The translations under genes were made by a program, and so were the position numbers. Under the pieces are notes generated by a model. That model saw nothing but the letters and a program-made list of their open reading frames with translations. It did no database searches and was not told where the DNA came from. Shown here piece after piece: positions 18,100-24,990 of a stretch of 24,990 nucleotides of DNA; within the stretch, counting starts at the first letter, position 1, and each line of letters begins with the position of its first letter. Source of the stretch: Candidatus Ventricola intestinavium (GTDB lineage Bacteria; Bacillota; Clostridia; Christensenellales; Aristaeellaceae); assembly GCA_018715105.1 (NCBI GenBank), contig DVMG01000176.1, positions 1 to 24,990 on the forward strand, read 5' to 3'.

Positions 18100-19032
18100 A
18101 TGTCCTATTCATCGCAGACCAAAGAGGAGCTTTGCCGTTTTGAGCCGGCGAGCGTGTGCTGCCTGCTCTCAGAGCTCAGCGGCATGGTGTCGGCGGCGGG
18201 CTCGGTGATCCTGCGCGCGGGCGGCGGACGCCGCCTGTCCATTGAAACGGAAAACGCCGATGTCGCCAGGCGTGCCGCCCGTCTTCTGCAGGAAGTATTT
18301 GATGTACAGGCTGAACTGGTGACGCTCAGGCAGGCCCGGCTGGGGGGACGCAGCATTTATCGCGTGGTGATCGAGGGCGGAGAGGCAGCGTTTGTGCTGG
18401 AAGGATGCGGCATCGATCTCGCGCAGCGGCGCGGCGTGCCCCGCGATGTGACGGTGCGCAAGTGCTGCCGCATGGCGTTCCTTCGCGGCGTGTTTCTGGC
18501 ATGCGGCTCGGTTACGGATCCGCAGAAGGAGTATCACCTCGAATTCGTGCTGGGCGACGAGGGGTTTGCCCAGGCGCTGCAAAGGCTGATCGCACGCTTC
18601 TCCCTGAACGCGCACATGGGAAAGCGGCGGCAGATGACGCTCCTTTATTTGAAGGGGCAAAGCGAGATCACCGATATGCTCAGCATCCTGGGCGCGCAGG
18701 CCGCGCGCTTTGCCATGGAGGATGCCTTCATCCGCAAGGGGCTGCGCAACAACGCCAACCGTGCCGTCAATTGCGACAGCGCGAACGTGCAGCGGGCTGT
18801 GACAGCCGCTGCGCGCCAGACCCAGGCCATTGAGAGGCTGCTTTCTGCGCGCGGAGAGCAGAGCCTGCCGCCGCCCCTTTTGCAGACGGCCCGGCTGCGG
18901 CTGGGCCACCCCGAAATGTCGCTGGAAGAGCTGGGCCGGCTTTGTGACCCGCCGGTGGGGAAGAGCGGCGTCAACCACCGCCTGCGCAGGCTGGAGCAGA
19001 TGGCCGCCGAGCTGGAGGAAGCGCCCGGGTAA
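18100..19032 (+). CDS. whiA: DNA-binding regulator WhiA
   Basis: WhiA is a DNA-binding protein linked to sporulation in actinobacteria and to cell division and chromosome segregation in Bacillus. The 310-residue protein shows the standard start (SYSSQTKEELCR), the degenerate LAGLIDADG-like domain (RKCCRMAFLRGVFLACGSVTDP, YHLEFVL), the KGLRNNANRAVNCDSAN segment and the C-terminal helix-turn-helix ending GKSGVNHRLRRLEQMA. Length is normal. In many Bacillota whiA follows yvcJ (rapZ) and yvcK; here a zinc peptidase is upstream and neither gene is seen. An HPr-like gene follows 121 bases later, as crh does in Bacillus subtilis. Confidence 0.97.
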   Translation: MSYSSQTKEELCRFEPASVCCLLSELSGMVSAAGSVILRAGGGRRLSIETENADVARRAARLLQEVFDVQAELVTLRQARLGGRSIYRVVIEGGEAAFVLEGCGIDLAQRRGVPRDVTVRKCCRMAFLRGVFLACGSVTDPQKEYHLEFVLGDEGFAQALQRLIARFSLNAHMGKRRQMTLLYLKGQSEITDMLSILGAQAARFAMEDAFIRKGLRNNANRAVNCDSANVQRAVTAAARQTQAIERLLSARGEQSLPPPLLQTARLRLGHPEMSLEELGRLCDPPVGKSGVNHRLRRLEQMAAELEEAPG

Positions 19033-19153
19033 AAGGATGCCCGGGAAAACGGCGCTCTCCCCTGTTCCGGCGGGGCGGCGCCTGCATAAGAGCCCCGCAG
19101 GGGCATGAGTGACACAGGACCGGGAGGAGAGAAAACGCGAAAGGAGAGAGACC

Positions 19154-19402
19154 ATGGAGCTGACGATCAAAACATCCATTCCCGAGGCGATGATGACGCG
19201 GCAGGCGGCGCAGATCGCCACGCGGATGAGCGCCTATCATGCCCGCGTGCTTCTGCGCAGGCAGAATATCACGGTCAATGCCAAGTCGCTGATGGGTGTG
19301 CTCTCTGCCGGGCTTTCCGACGGGCAGTGCGTGACCATTCTCGCGGAGGGACCGGATGAGGCGCAGGCGGTATGCGAGCTGGCGCGGATGCTGGGGGCAT
19401 GA
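19154..19402 (+). CDS. HPr-like protein without catalytic His15 (Crh-like)
   Basis: This is an 82-residue HPr-fold protein. Classical HPr accepts phosphate from enzyme I on His15 within GLHARPA; here the aligned segment is AMMTRQA, with Met14 at the histidine position and Gln17 in place of the proline. The second signature, NAKSLMGVLSAG, is intact with Ser45 aligning to the HPr-kinase target Ser46. This is the Crh pattern (in Bacillus the histidine is Gln): no sugar-transport phosphotransfer, but possible Ser phosphorylation and partnership with a LacI-type catabolite regulator. Location after whiA also matches B. subtilis crh. ATG 19154 has AAAGGAGAG upstream; earlier in-frame starts add an Arg/Glu-rich tail not found in the family. 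Confidence 0.88.
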   Translation: MELTIKTSIPEAMMTRQAAQIATRMSAYHARVLLRRQNITVNAKSLMGVLSAGLSDGQCVTILAEGPDEAQAVCELARMLGA

Positions 19403-19438
19403 TTTCGTTTGCCGGGCAAAAAACGGGGCCTGAAGGGC

Positions 19439-19467
19439 TTGACAGGAAGAGGAAAATTGCTTATAAT
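19439..19467 (+). promoter_or_regulatory. Consensus sigma-A promoter for the T-box leader and proS
   Basis: TTGACA 19439-19444, 17 bases, TATAAT 19462-19467: both boxes and spacing match consensus exactly. The transcript would begin near 19474, just before the T-box stem I. A strong promoter held in check by attenuation is typical for T-box genes. Confidence 0.9.
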
Positions 19468-19473
19468 GGCTGC

Positions 19474-19712
19474 AATACCCGGCGATGACGGGGAAAGCAG
19501 GGCTTGATTCGCCTCAAGAGAGCGCGGTTCGCTGGCTGGAAGGCCGCGCAGGAAGGAAGGGCCCAAGGCTCCGATCCCCAGCAGCTGCGGCGCCAAGAAC
19601 GCCGCCGTATTCCCGCGTTAGGGGAAAAGAGGAGGGCATGCCGCGTCATGCCAAACCGGGTGGTACCGCGAAGCAGGTCGCTTCGTCCCAGGAGAGGGAC
19701 GAAGCGTTTTTT
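19474..19712 (+). promoter_or_regulatory. T-box leader responding to tRNA-Pro
   Basis: The conserved T-box sequence GGGTGGTACCGCG is at 19658-19670, followed by an intrinsic terminator. Stem I closes by GGGGA 19490-19494 pairing with TCCCC 19575-19579, and an inner helix GGGCTT 19500-19505 pairs with AGGCTC 19566-19571. This leaves CCC at 19562-19564, followed by the usual A (19565), as the specifier codon, which is a proline codon and fits the downstream proS. The UGGU in the T-box pairs with ACCA, consistent with a discriminator A in tRNA-Pro. Uncharged tRNA-Pro would stabilise the antiterminator and allow proS transcription. The leader is about 300 bases to the proS start. Confidence 0.92.
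19679..19712 (+). terminator. T-box attenuator terminator
   Basis: CGCTTCGTCCC 19679-19689 pairs perfectly with GGGACGAAGCG 19696-19706 (11 bp) and is followed by TTTTTT. It forms when the antiterminator at the T-box sequence does not. Confidence 0.92.
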
Positions 19713-19772
19713 GTTTCTGCCGGCCGGCACCCCGATACCTTAAAAAATAAGAGCAGGAAGAGGAAAAAAGAG

Positions 19773-21215
19773 ATGGCAAAAAAGAGTCAGCAGGAGTTTG
19801 TTCAGCACATTACGCCCCGAAGCGAGGATTTTTCCCAGTGGTATACCGATGTGGTTCGCCTGGCGGATCTGATGGATTACACGCCGGTTCGCGGCTGCAT
19901 GGCCATCAAGCCGTATGGCTACGGCATCTGGGAGCTCATTCAGCAGCAGATGGATGCGGAATTCAAGCGTACCGGCCATAAAAATGTATCCATGCCCATG
20001 CTTATTCCGGAGAGCCTGCTGCTCAAAGAGGCCGAACACGTGGAAGGGTTTGCTCCCGAAGCAGCCTGGGTGACGCAGGGCGGCTCTGAGCCGCTGACGG
20101 AGCGCCTGGCCATTCGCCCCACGAGCGAGACGATTTTCTGCGCCATGTATGCCAAGTGGGTGCAGAGCTGGCGCGATCTGCCGCTCAAATACAATCAGTG
20201 GTGTTCCGTCCTACGCTGGGAGAAGACGACAAGGCCGTTTCTGCGCACGGCAGAGTTCCTCTGGCAGGAGGGGCATACCGTTCACGCGACGGCCGAAGAA
20301 GCGCAGGAAGAGACCATGCAGATCTTGCATATCTACCGCGATTTCTGCGAAAACGTGCTGGCCATTCCCGTTTACTGCGGGATGAAGAGCGACAAGGAGA
20401 AGTTTGCCGGCGCGCGCGCCACGTATTCCGTGGAGGCGATGATGCAGGATGGCAAGGCGCTGCAAAGCGGCACGAGCCACAACTTCGGCACCAATTTTGC
20501 CGAGCCGTTTGAAATCAAATATCTTGACAAGGACGGCACGCAGAAATACGTGCATGAGACCAGCTGGGGCACCAGCACACGGCTGATCGGCGCGATCATC
20601 ATGACCCATGGCGATGAGCGCGGCCTGAAACTGCCGCCCAAAATCGCGCCGGTGCAGGTGGTGGTGGTGCCCGTGGCCGCCCACAAGGAGGGCGTGCTGG
20701 AGGGGGCGAAGGCTGTGGCCGATGCGCTCCGCGCAGCGGGCCTGCGCGTGGAACTGGATGACCGGGACAATGTGACGCCGGGCTGGAAATTCAATGAATG
20801 GGAGCTTAAGGGAGTCCCTGTGCGCGTGGAAGTCGGTCCGCGCGACCTGGCCGAGGGCAAGGTGATGAGCGTCCGGAGAGACACGTTTGAAAAGGCGCCG
20901 CTGGATCGGGAAGGGCTTGAAGACAGGATCAAAGCCATGCTGCAGGATATCCAGCGCAACATGTTTGAGATCGCCCGCGATTTCCGCGACGCGCATACTG
21001 CGGATGTGCACAACATGGAAGAACTGGAGCGCCAGGTAAATGGAGGCTATGCCAGGGCGATGTGGTGCGGTGATCGGGCGTGCGAAGACACCATCAAGGA
21101 ACGCATGAGCGCCACATCGCGCTGCATGCCCTTTGATCAGACGCCCATCGGGGATACATGTGTCTGCTGCGGCAGGCCGGCCCACAAGGTAATCTATTTC
21201 GCCAAGGCGTATTGA
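19773..21215 (+). CDS. proS: Prolyl-tRNA synthetase, short archaeal/eukaryotic-like type
   Basis: This enzyme charges tRNA-Pro with proline in the cytoplasm. The 480-residue length, FVQHITPRSEDFSQWYTDVV start, class II motifs (IRPTSETIFCAMYAKW; LKYNQWCSVLRWEKTTRPFLRTAEFLWQEGHT), GTSHNFGTNFAEPF and the C-terminal zinc-binding-type tail (CMPF...DTCVCCGRPA...VIYFAKAY ending in Tyr) identify the archaeal-like form that lacks the bacterial editing insertion. ATG 19773 lies after AGAGGAAAAAAG; the frame is open upstream through the T-box leader but that part is RNA structure. Expression is controlled by the proline T-box. Confidence 0.97.
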   Translation: MAKKSQQEFVQHITPRSEDFSQWYTDVVRLADLMDYTPVRGCMAIKPYGYGIWELIQQQMDAEFKRTGHKNVSMPMLIPESLLLKEAEHVEGFAPEAAWVTQGGSEPLTERLAIRPTSETIFCAMYAKWVQSWRDLPLKYNQWCSVLRWEKTTRPFLRTAEFLWQEGHTVHATAEEAQEETMQILHIYRDFCENVLAIPVYCGMKSDKEKFAGARATYSVEAMMQDGKALQSGTSHNFGTNFAEPFEIKYLDKDGTQKYVHETSWGTSTRLIGAIIMTHGDERGLKLPPKIAPVQVVVVPVAAHKEGVLEGAKAVADALRAAGLRVELDDRDNVTPGWKFNEWELKGVPVRVEVGPRDLAEGKVMSVRRDTFEKAPLDREGLEDRIKAMLQDIQRNMFEIARDFRDAHTADVHNMEELERQVNGGYARAMWCGDRACEDTIKERMSATSRCMPFDQTPIGDTCVCCGRPAHKVIYFAKAY

Positions 21216-21232
21216 GAGCGGGAATACGGGAT

Positions 21233-21293
21233 CCCGGCAAAGCCGTTTTTCTCCTCCTCCGGGGGGAGAAAAACTTTTTGCAGACGCCTGCAA
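21233..21293 (+). repeat. Dispersed hairpin repeat, copy 3 (5' part only)
   Basis: CCCGGCAAAGCCG leads into a long hairpin, GTTTTTCTCC (from 21245) pairing with GGAGAAAAAC (to 21274), then CTTTTT. Lead-in and hairpin match copies 1 and 2; the second half of the element is missing and replaced by an unrelated small hairpin TTGCAG ACGC CTGCAA (21278-21293). With the T run after the stem this copy could work as the proS terminator. Confidence 0.6.
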
Positions 21294-21332
21294 ATTCCCT
21301 TTCTTTAGAGGAAATGGAAAAGGAGACTGCAT

Positions 21333-23525
21333 GTGAACAGAAGGAAGACATACAGGGTCTGGGGGCCGGTGTTTGCCGCGGCTGTGCTGGTCCTCCTGGT
21401 CTTTGTCACAGGCGTATTGGATAAACAGCGCGTGTTTGAGGACATGGAGTACAACCAAATCTCTTTCAAGGAAAACAGGCGGTCACGAAGCCTTGACGCC
21501 GGCGACCGTTACGGCCTTCTCAACGAAGGCGCGACGGGCCTGAATCTGCCTGCGGGAACCTACCGCCTGCGATACTGGATCGACGGGGATGGAGAAAACC
21601 GGCTGCGCTTTTCCTGCGGCAACAACGCGGCGGTTTCTCCCGCAGAGGTGACGGTTCCGGCGGGCGAGGGGTGGAACGAGGTGGAATTCACCCTTCAGGA
21701 GGCCTGCGTCAACCTGCGATTGGACATTGACTTTGTTTCCGGAACCTATATGGATGTCGTCAACCTGCGAATGTACAGCCCGTTTTACAACGATCATGCC
21801 TGGACACTGCTGTTTGCGGCGATCCTGTTCAGCGTGCTGTGGGTGTTGGGCACGACGGGAAGGCTCGCAGGAGAGCGGGCCGGCGTGGTGATCTTCATCG
21901 GCCTTGCGCTGCTGATTGCCAACAGCCCCGCCTATAAAGACACGCTCAACCTCGCACACGATACCTACTTCCATATGGCCCGTGTGGAAAACCTTGCCAG
22001 CGGGCTTGCCGGCGGGCAGTTTCCCGTGCGTGCGGGCGGATATACATACAACGGATATGGCGCGATCACATCGGTGTTTTATGCGGATCTCTTTCTGTAT
22101 CCTCTGGCCCTGATGCGCCTGATGGGTGCATCCATCACCTATGTGATGAATGTTTACATGGCGGCAGTAAGCCTCGTTTCGGCGGTCACGCTGTATGCCT
22201 GTGCCAGGCGCATGTTTGGGGAACGGTGGATCGCGGCCTGCGCAGCGATCCTCTACACGCTGGCCGTTTACCGGGCCACCAATGCATACACCCGCTGCGC
22301 AGTGGGGGAGGCCACGGCCATGGCGGTGCTTCCCCTGTTCATCCTGGGCCTGTGGGAGGTGGTGCTGGGGGATTCCAGACGCTATGCCACTTTGAGTGTT
22401 GGCGCATCCTGTGTCTTCCTGTGTCACATGATTTCCACGCTGATCTGCGCGGGAACCGCGTTTTTGTTCTGCCTGATCCACGTCCGCCGGATCGTGCGGG
22501 AAAAGCGCATGATTCCTCTGCTCAAGGCGGTCGGACTGACGGCGCTATTGTGCGCCTTCCAGCTTGCGCCGCTTTTGACATATAGCCTTCAGGGGATCGG
22601 CGCGGCCGAACTGGCCTCGGATGTAAGCTACAGCGCGCTGGCCCCCGCGCAGCTCTTTGCCTTGGGAAGCGGCAATACGCTTGCGCCGCGAAACATTCAT
22701 CTGACACGGTTCTCTACGGAGATCGGGCTGCCGCTGCTGGCCGGCGCTGCGCTGGCACTGTATGGGCTGACGGCCCAAAAGGATCATGGCCTGAAGGCGT
22801 ACACAGCAGGCCTGCTGCTGGCGGGCGGGGTGTGCTTCAGCATCGCCGCTACGGAGCTGTTTCCATGGAGCTATCTATCGGTGCTGACCGGGGGGCTGAC
22901 GGATTACATCCAGTTTTCGTGGCGGCTTTTGATGATGACGGTGGTGCTCCTGTCCCTGGCGGGCGGCTATGGTCTGACGCGGTTTGCGGGATCGCGCCCG
23001 GATGCGGCCGCCATGCTGGCGCTGTGCGTGGCAGCGCTGTGCACGATGCCCACGCTCAGCCGCGAGATGCGCTTTGATGAATACATTGCCTTTGGAGAAG
23101 GGGACAACACGGCCTATACCTACAGGGAATACACGATTCCGGGCAGCGACGTGGAGAGAACAACGGAGCGAACGGTGCTCATGGACGGAGCCGTCCGGAT
23201 GGAGAACTATGTAAAAGAAGGAACAACCGTGACGGCATCCGTCGTTGCCGAAGGCGATGCGACGCTGACATTCGCACTTTTCGGCTTTGACGGATATGCG
23301 GCGGAGGTGGAAGGCCGGGAGATGGCCGTCGGTCTTGGGGAAAACAACCGGCTGACGGTGCATCTGCCCGCGGGAACCGAAGGAACGCTGCGGATATGGT
23401 TTGCCGGGAAGGGATATTGGCGCTTTTTTGACGCGGTTTCCCTGGCAGCGTTGGCGGGGCTTGCCGGACGGCGGATTTGGAAGATGCAAAAGAGAAGGAA
23501 GCGGCAGGTTTCCGCCGCTCACTGA
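21333..23525 (+). CDS. PTPS-related / YfhO-like polytopic membrane protein (paralogue)
   Basis: This 730-residue protein has the same architecture as the one at 5672-7990: an N-terminal helix (VWGPVFAAAVLVLLVFVTGV), an extracytoplasmic beta-rich domain (about 60-150, starting GLNLPAGTYRLRYWI, aligned with GLNLMWGEYDVAVSY of the paralogue), about ten membrane helices, and a C-terminal beta-rich domain (FDGYAAEVEG...ENNRLTV) with a last hydrophobic segment. The GT-C-like loop motif is LAHDTYFHMARVENLASG with Asp210; QFPVR and GYG follow in both proteins. A sugar-transfer role in envelope glycan synthesis is inferred only. GTG 21333 is chosen with AAAGGAGA seven bases upstream; the overlapping ATG at 21331 runs straight into a stop. 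Confidence 0.87.
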   Translation: MNRRKTYRVWGPVFAAAVLVLLVFVTGVLDKQRVFEDMEYNQISFKENRRSRSLDAGDRYGLLNEGATGLNLPAGTYRLRYWIDGDGENRLRFSCGNNAAVSPAEVTVPAGEGWNEVEFTLQEACVNLRLDIDFVSGTYMDVVNLRMYSPFYNDHAWTLLFAAILFSVLWVLGTTGRLAGERAGVVIFIGLALLIANSPAYKDTLNLAHDTYFHMARVENLASGLAGGQFPVRAGGYTYNGYGAITSVFYADLFLYPLALMRLMGASITYVMNVYMAAVSLVSAVTLYACARRMFGERWIAACAAILYTLAVYRATNAYTRCAVGEATAMAVLPLFILGLWEVVLGDSRRYATLSVGASCVFLCHMISTLICAGTAFLFCLIHVRRIVREKRMIPLLKAVGLTALLCAFQLAPLLTYSLQGIGAAELASDVSYSALAPAQLFALGSGNTLAPRNIHLTRFSTEIGLPLLAGAALALYGLTAQKDHGLKAYTAGLLLAGGVCFSIAATELFPWSYLSVLTGGLTDYIQFSWRLLMMTVVLLSLAGGYGLTRFAGSRPDAAAMLALCVAALCTMPTLSREMRFDEYIAFGEGDNTAYTYREYTIPGSDVERTTERTVLMDGAVRMENYVKEGTTVTASVVAEGDATLTFALFGFDGYAAEVEGREMAVGLGENNRLTVHLPAGTEGTLRIWFAGKGYWRFFDAVSLAALAGLAGRRIWKMQKRRKRQVSAAH

Positions 23526-23539
23526 CCCACAGACGATAC

Positions 23540-23555
23540 GCCCGTGAAAACGGGC
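23540..23555 (+). terminator. Hairpin after the membrane protein gene
   Basis: GCCCGT, loop GAAA, ACGGGC is a perfect 6-bp stem with a GNRA tetraloop, 15 bases after the stop. The following ATATTGCTTT is only moderately T-rich, so termination may be partial. Confidence 0.5.
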
Positions 23556-23562
23556 ATATTGC

Positions 23563-23592
23563 TTTACAAACATGCATAAAACGTAGTATAAT
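23563..23592 (+). promoter_or_regulatory. Promoter for the GNAT-DUF3877 pair
   Basis: TTTACA 23563-23568 and TATAAT 23587-23592 with 18-base spacing, in an AT-rich stretch. A second TATAAT lies at 23598-23603. Transcription would begin near 23599. Confidence 0.7.
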
Positions 23593-23645
23593 TACAATAT
23601 AATGGAAAGAAAGACGAAAGGGTGTTTGCGGAAGGACGGATCTTT

Positions 23646-24164
23646 GTGAGTCAAACCTGTCTACAAATTGGCGAAGAGAAGCCGGATTTTACCTATCTTT
23701 GGATGGGAAAGGCGCCCATGCGGATTGACCGGGTGGTGCGGGATAAGAAGCGGTATATCGACCTTCTTTTGCTTGCAGACGAGCAGGAGAACATGATCGA
23801 CCGATATCTGATGCGCAGCCAGATGTATGTGCTGCTGTGGAAGGGTGAGGCCTGCGCCTGCGTAGCCGTGACCAACGAAGGGGATGGCGTGCTTGAAATC
23901 AAGAACCTCGCCGTCTGCCCGCGCTATCAGCACATGGGTTTTGGACGCACGATGATCGAGTTTATCCGCCATGTGTATGCGGGGCGCTTCCGTGTGCTGC
24001 GTGTAGGCACGGGAGACAGCCCGGCCACAGTCCCTTTCTATGAGCGATGCGGGTTTGTGCGCACGGGATGTATTCCCGGTTTTTTCACAGAGAACTATGA
24101 CCATCCGATCGTAGAGGGCGGCGTGCTTTTGCGGGACATGGTCATCTACAGCATGAATCTGTGA
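23646..24164 (+). CDS. GNAT family N-acetyltransferase
   Basis: This is a predicted acetyl-CoA-dependent acetyltransferase; substrate unknown. The core begins at MRIDRVVRDKKRYIDLLLLADEQENMIDRYL, with CACVAVTNEGDGVLEIKNLAV as the central strands, QHMGFGRTMIEF as the acetyl-CoA loop (Q-x-x-G-x-G), and FYERCGFVRTG as the C-terminal strand-helix. The tail FFTENYDHPIVEGGVLLRDMV is typical of a clostridial subgroup. The start is uncertain: GTG 23646 has GAAGGA nine bases upstream; GTG 23622 has AAAGG directly abutting it, which is too close; ATG 23718 is where family similarity begins and has a weaker GGGAAAGG. The next gene starts 26 bases after the stop. Confidence 0.85.
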   Translation: MSQTCLQIGEEKPDFTYLWMGKAPMRIDRVVRDKKRYIDLLLLADEQENMIDRYLMRSQMYVLLWKGEACACVAVTNEGDGVLEIKNLAVCPRYQHMGFGRTMIEFIRHVYAGRFRVLRVGTGDSPATVPFYERCGFVRTGCIPGFFTENYDHPIVEGGVLLRDMVIYSMNL

Positions 24165-24190
24165 GCCGGATGATTCGGAGAGGAAAAAAT

Positions 24191-24718
24191 ATGGAGAAGC
24201 TCAGGCAAAACATCGTGGATGTGATCGAGGAAGGCCAGCTCAAGCTGGGGTATCGGGAGGAGACGATGCGGCTATATTATCCCCTTTCTTCTCTGTGCGG
24301 GTTTGCGGGAAAGCAGATGGATGCGGCGCAGATGCAGCGGGAGCTGGAGGCGTTTTTCCGCGCGCAGGCCCCCGAACTGGGGCGCATCCAGGTCAGCAGA
24401 AAAGGGGAGAAGTTTTGCCTGGCCGTTCCGCCTCAGGGCGTGGCCTATGTTCATGCGCATACGGACCGGGATGGCTTTCTTTCCGGATTGATCCAAGCCA
24501 TTGAAAAACCGGGATGCACGCTGCAGATGCTGCTTCATCAGTTTCACCGCTATTCGGATCATGTGCATCTGGAGGCGCTGCACAATGGTGAGTTTGATTA
24601 TCTGATCTACTTTGAAGACGGCGTTCCGGATGGCTTTCGGTATTGCATCACCGATGAAGGAAACCACATGACGTATCACCGGTTTACCAAAGAGGACTAC
24701 GAGGCATTCGGGTTTTGA
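24191..24718 (+). CDS. DUF3877 family protein
   Basis: This is a 175-residue cytoplasmic protein resembling the uncharacterised DUF3877 family, recognised from the N-terminal IVDVIEEGQLKLGYREETMRLYYPLSSL. No catalytic motif or membrane segment is evident; the sequence is a mixed alpha/beta type with the aromatic- and His-rich stretch LLHQFHRYSDHVHLE. ATG 24191 has GGAGAGG upstream; an in-frame GTG overlapping the preceding stop would add MSRMIRRGKN and is less likely. It probably shares the transcript of the GNAT gene and is followed by a terminator. Confidence 0.82.
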   Translation: MEKLRQNIVDVIEEGQLKLGYREETMRLYYPLSSLCGFAGKQMDAAQMQRELEAFFRAQAPELGRIQVSRKGEKFCLAVPPQGVAYVHAHTDRDGFLSGLIQAIEKPGCTLQMLLHQFHRYSDHVHLEALHNGEFDYLIYFEDGVPDGFRYCITDEGNHMTYHRFTKEDYEAFGF

Positions 24719-24741
24719 ATCAATACACAGACGGATGGATG

Positions 24742-24775
24742 GCCGCGCGCCCTGCAAAAGGGGCACGCGGCTTTT
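24742..24775 (+). terminator. Rho-independent terminator after the DUF3877 gene
   Basis: GCCGCG-C-GCCCT pairs with GGGGC-A-CGCGGC (one internal mismatch, one G-U pair) around loop GCAAAA and is followed by TTTT. Confidence 0.8.
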
Positions 24776-24836
24776 GCGTTGGCCCCCAATCGCCCGATCC
24801 GGGAGCATTTCCCGCTTTGCGCCGGACGACAGCAAA

Positions 24837-24864
24837 TTGACAATTTTTACGGTTATGATATAAT
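24837..24864 (+). promoter_or_regulatory. Strong sigma-A promoter for the last gene
   Basis: TTGACA 24837-24842 and TATAAT 24859-24864 are both perfect, with 16-base spacing. Transcription would start near 24871, about 28 bases before the ATG. Confidence 0.85.
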
Positions 24865-24878
24865 TTGATGTATATCAA
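24865..24878. promoter_or_regulatory. Candidate operator palindrome at the start site
   Basis: TTGAT, GTAT, ATCAA is a perfect 5-bp inverted repeat placed immediately after the -10 box and over the expected start point, a position typical for repressor binding. The regulator is unknown and may lie outside the window. Confidence 0.4.
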
Positions 24879-24898
24879 GAGGATGGGGAGTCAGGCCA

Positions 24899-24990
24899 AT
24901 GAAAAAAAGAGGATCAGTCGTCTTGGGAGTGCTGCTGTGTGTGCTGACGCTCACACTGTCCGTTGTGCTGCAAAAAGAGGGATATCTGAC
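24899..24990 (+). CDS. Start of an exported or membrane-anchored protein (3' end outside window)
   Basis: ATG 24899 with GGGGAG eight bases upstream opens a frame to the window end. The 30 visible residues are a basic MKKRGS followed by a hydrophobic run (VVLGVLLCVLTLTLSVVL) and QKEGYL, which is a signal peptide or N-terminal anchor. Nothing can be said about function. Confidence 0.75.
   Translation, partial: MKKRGSVVLGVLLCVLTLTLSVVLQKEGYL

Noticed and set aside
19092..19104. GCCCC-GCA-GGGGC hairpin between whiA and the HPr-like gene as a terminator
   Set aside because: It has only five base pairs, a three-base loop and no T tract, and the two genes are likely co-transcribed.
19238..19246. 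His-Ala-Arg at residues 29-31 of the HPr-like protein as the missing active site
   Set aside because: It lies in the wrong secondary-structure element, about 14 residues after the position aligned with His15; the aligned active-site segment is AMMTRQA.
19485..19772. N-terminal extension of proS reading through the leader
   Set aside because: This stretch is the T-box and its terminator; the encoded residues are not part of any ProRS and a proper start follows at 19773.

Overview
The window is a GC-rich, gene-dense stretch that reads as a Bacillota genome, most likely class Clostridia. The support is a clostridial-type WhiA followed by an HPr/Crh-like gene, a T-box leader in front of a short archaeal-type prolyl-tRNA synthetase, DUF1461- and DUF3877-type proteins, a YugP-like zinc peptidase, and AGGAGG ribosome binding sites. 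A gut lineage such as Christensenellales would fit, but I cannot fix the genus from sequence alone. I see no insertion sequence, prophage, CRISPR array, rRNA or tRNA gene.

Layout. 1-3616: the 3' part of secA, then prfB read through a programmed +1 frameshift. 3617-3777: two near-identical GC hairpins flanking a structured repeat. 3834-10275: a tightly packed forward run of DUF1461 membrane protein, tsaD, a large PTPS-related/YfhO-like membrane protein, and a nuclease-helicase fusion; three of the junctions are short gaps or 4-base ATGA overlaps. 10272-12424 (minus): a 72-aa protein and a P1B-type metal ATPase, controlled from a compact promoter region shared with a TetR regulator (12612-13181, plus). 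13472-17228: a CapA-like phosphatase, a NYN-LOTUS RNA-binding protein and a secreted beta-rich protein. 17383-19402: zinc peptidase, whiA and a Crh-like HPr paralogue. 19439-21215: a consensus promoter, a proline T-box and proS. 21333-24718: a second PTPS-related membrane protein, a GNAT acetyltransferase and a DUF3877 protein. 24837-24990: a strong promoter and the start of an exported or membrane-anchored protein.

Most of the content is housekeeping: protein export, translation termination, tRNA modification and charging, and cell-envelope functions. The most noteworthy points are: (1) a prfB frameshift site with CTT-TAA-C in place of the usual CTT-TGA-C; (2) a dispersed two-hairpin intergenic repeat with two full copies and one partial copy, one flanked by duplicated terminator-like hairpins; (3) an HPr-like protein next to whiA that has Met in place of the phosphorylatable His15 but keeps the regulatory Ser46 motif, as in Bacillus Crh; (4) overlapping face-to-face promoters with a palindromic operator between a TetR gene and a metal ATPase; (5) a stand-alone small protein resembling the N-terminal segment of Zn-dependent macrodomain hydrolases. 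I did not find a clearly novel multi-gene defence or biosynthetic system.
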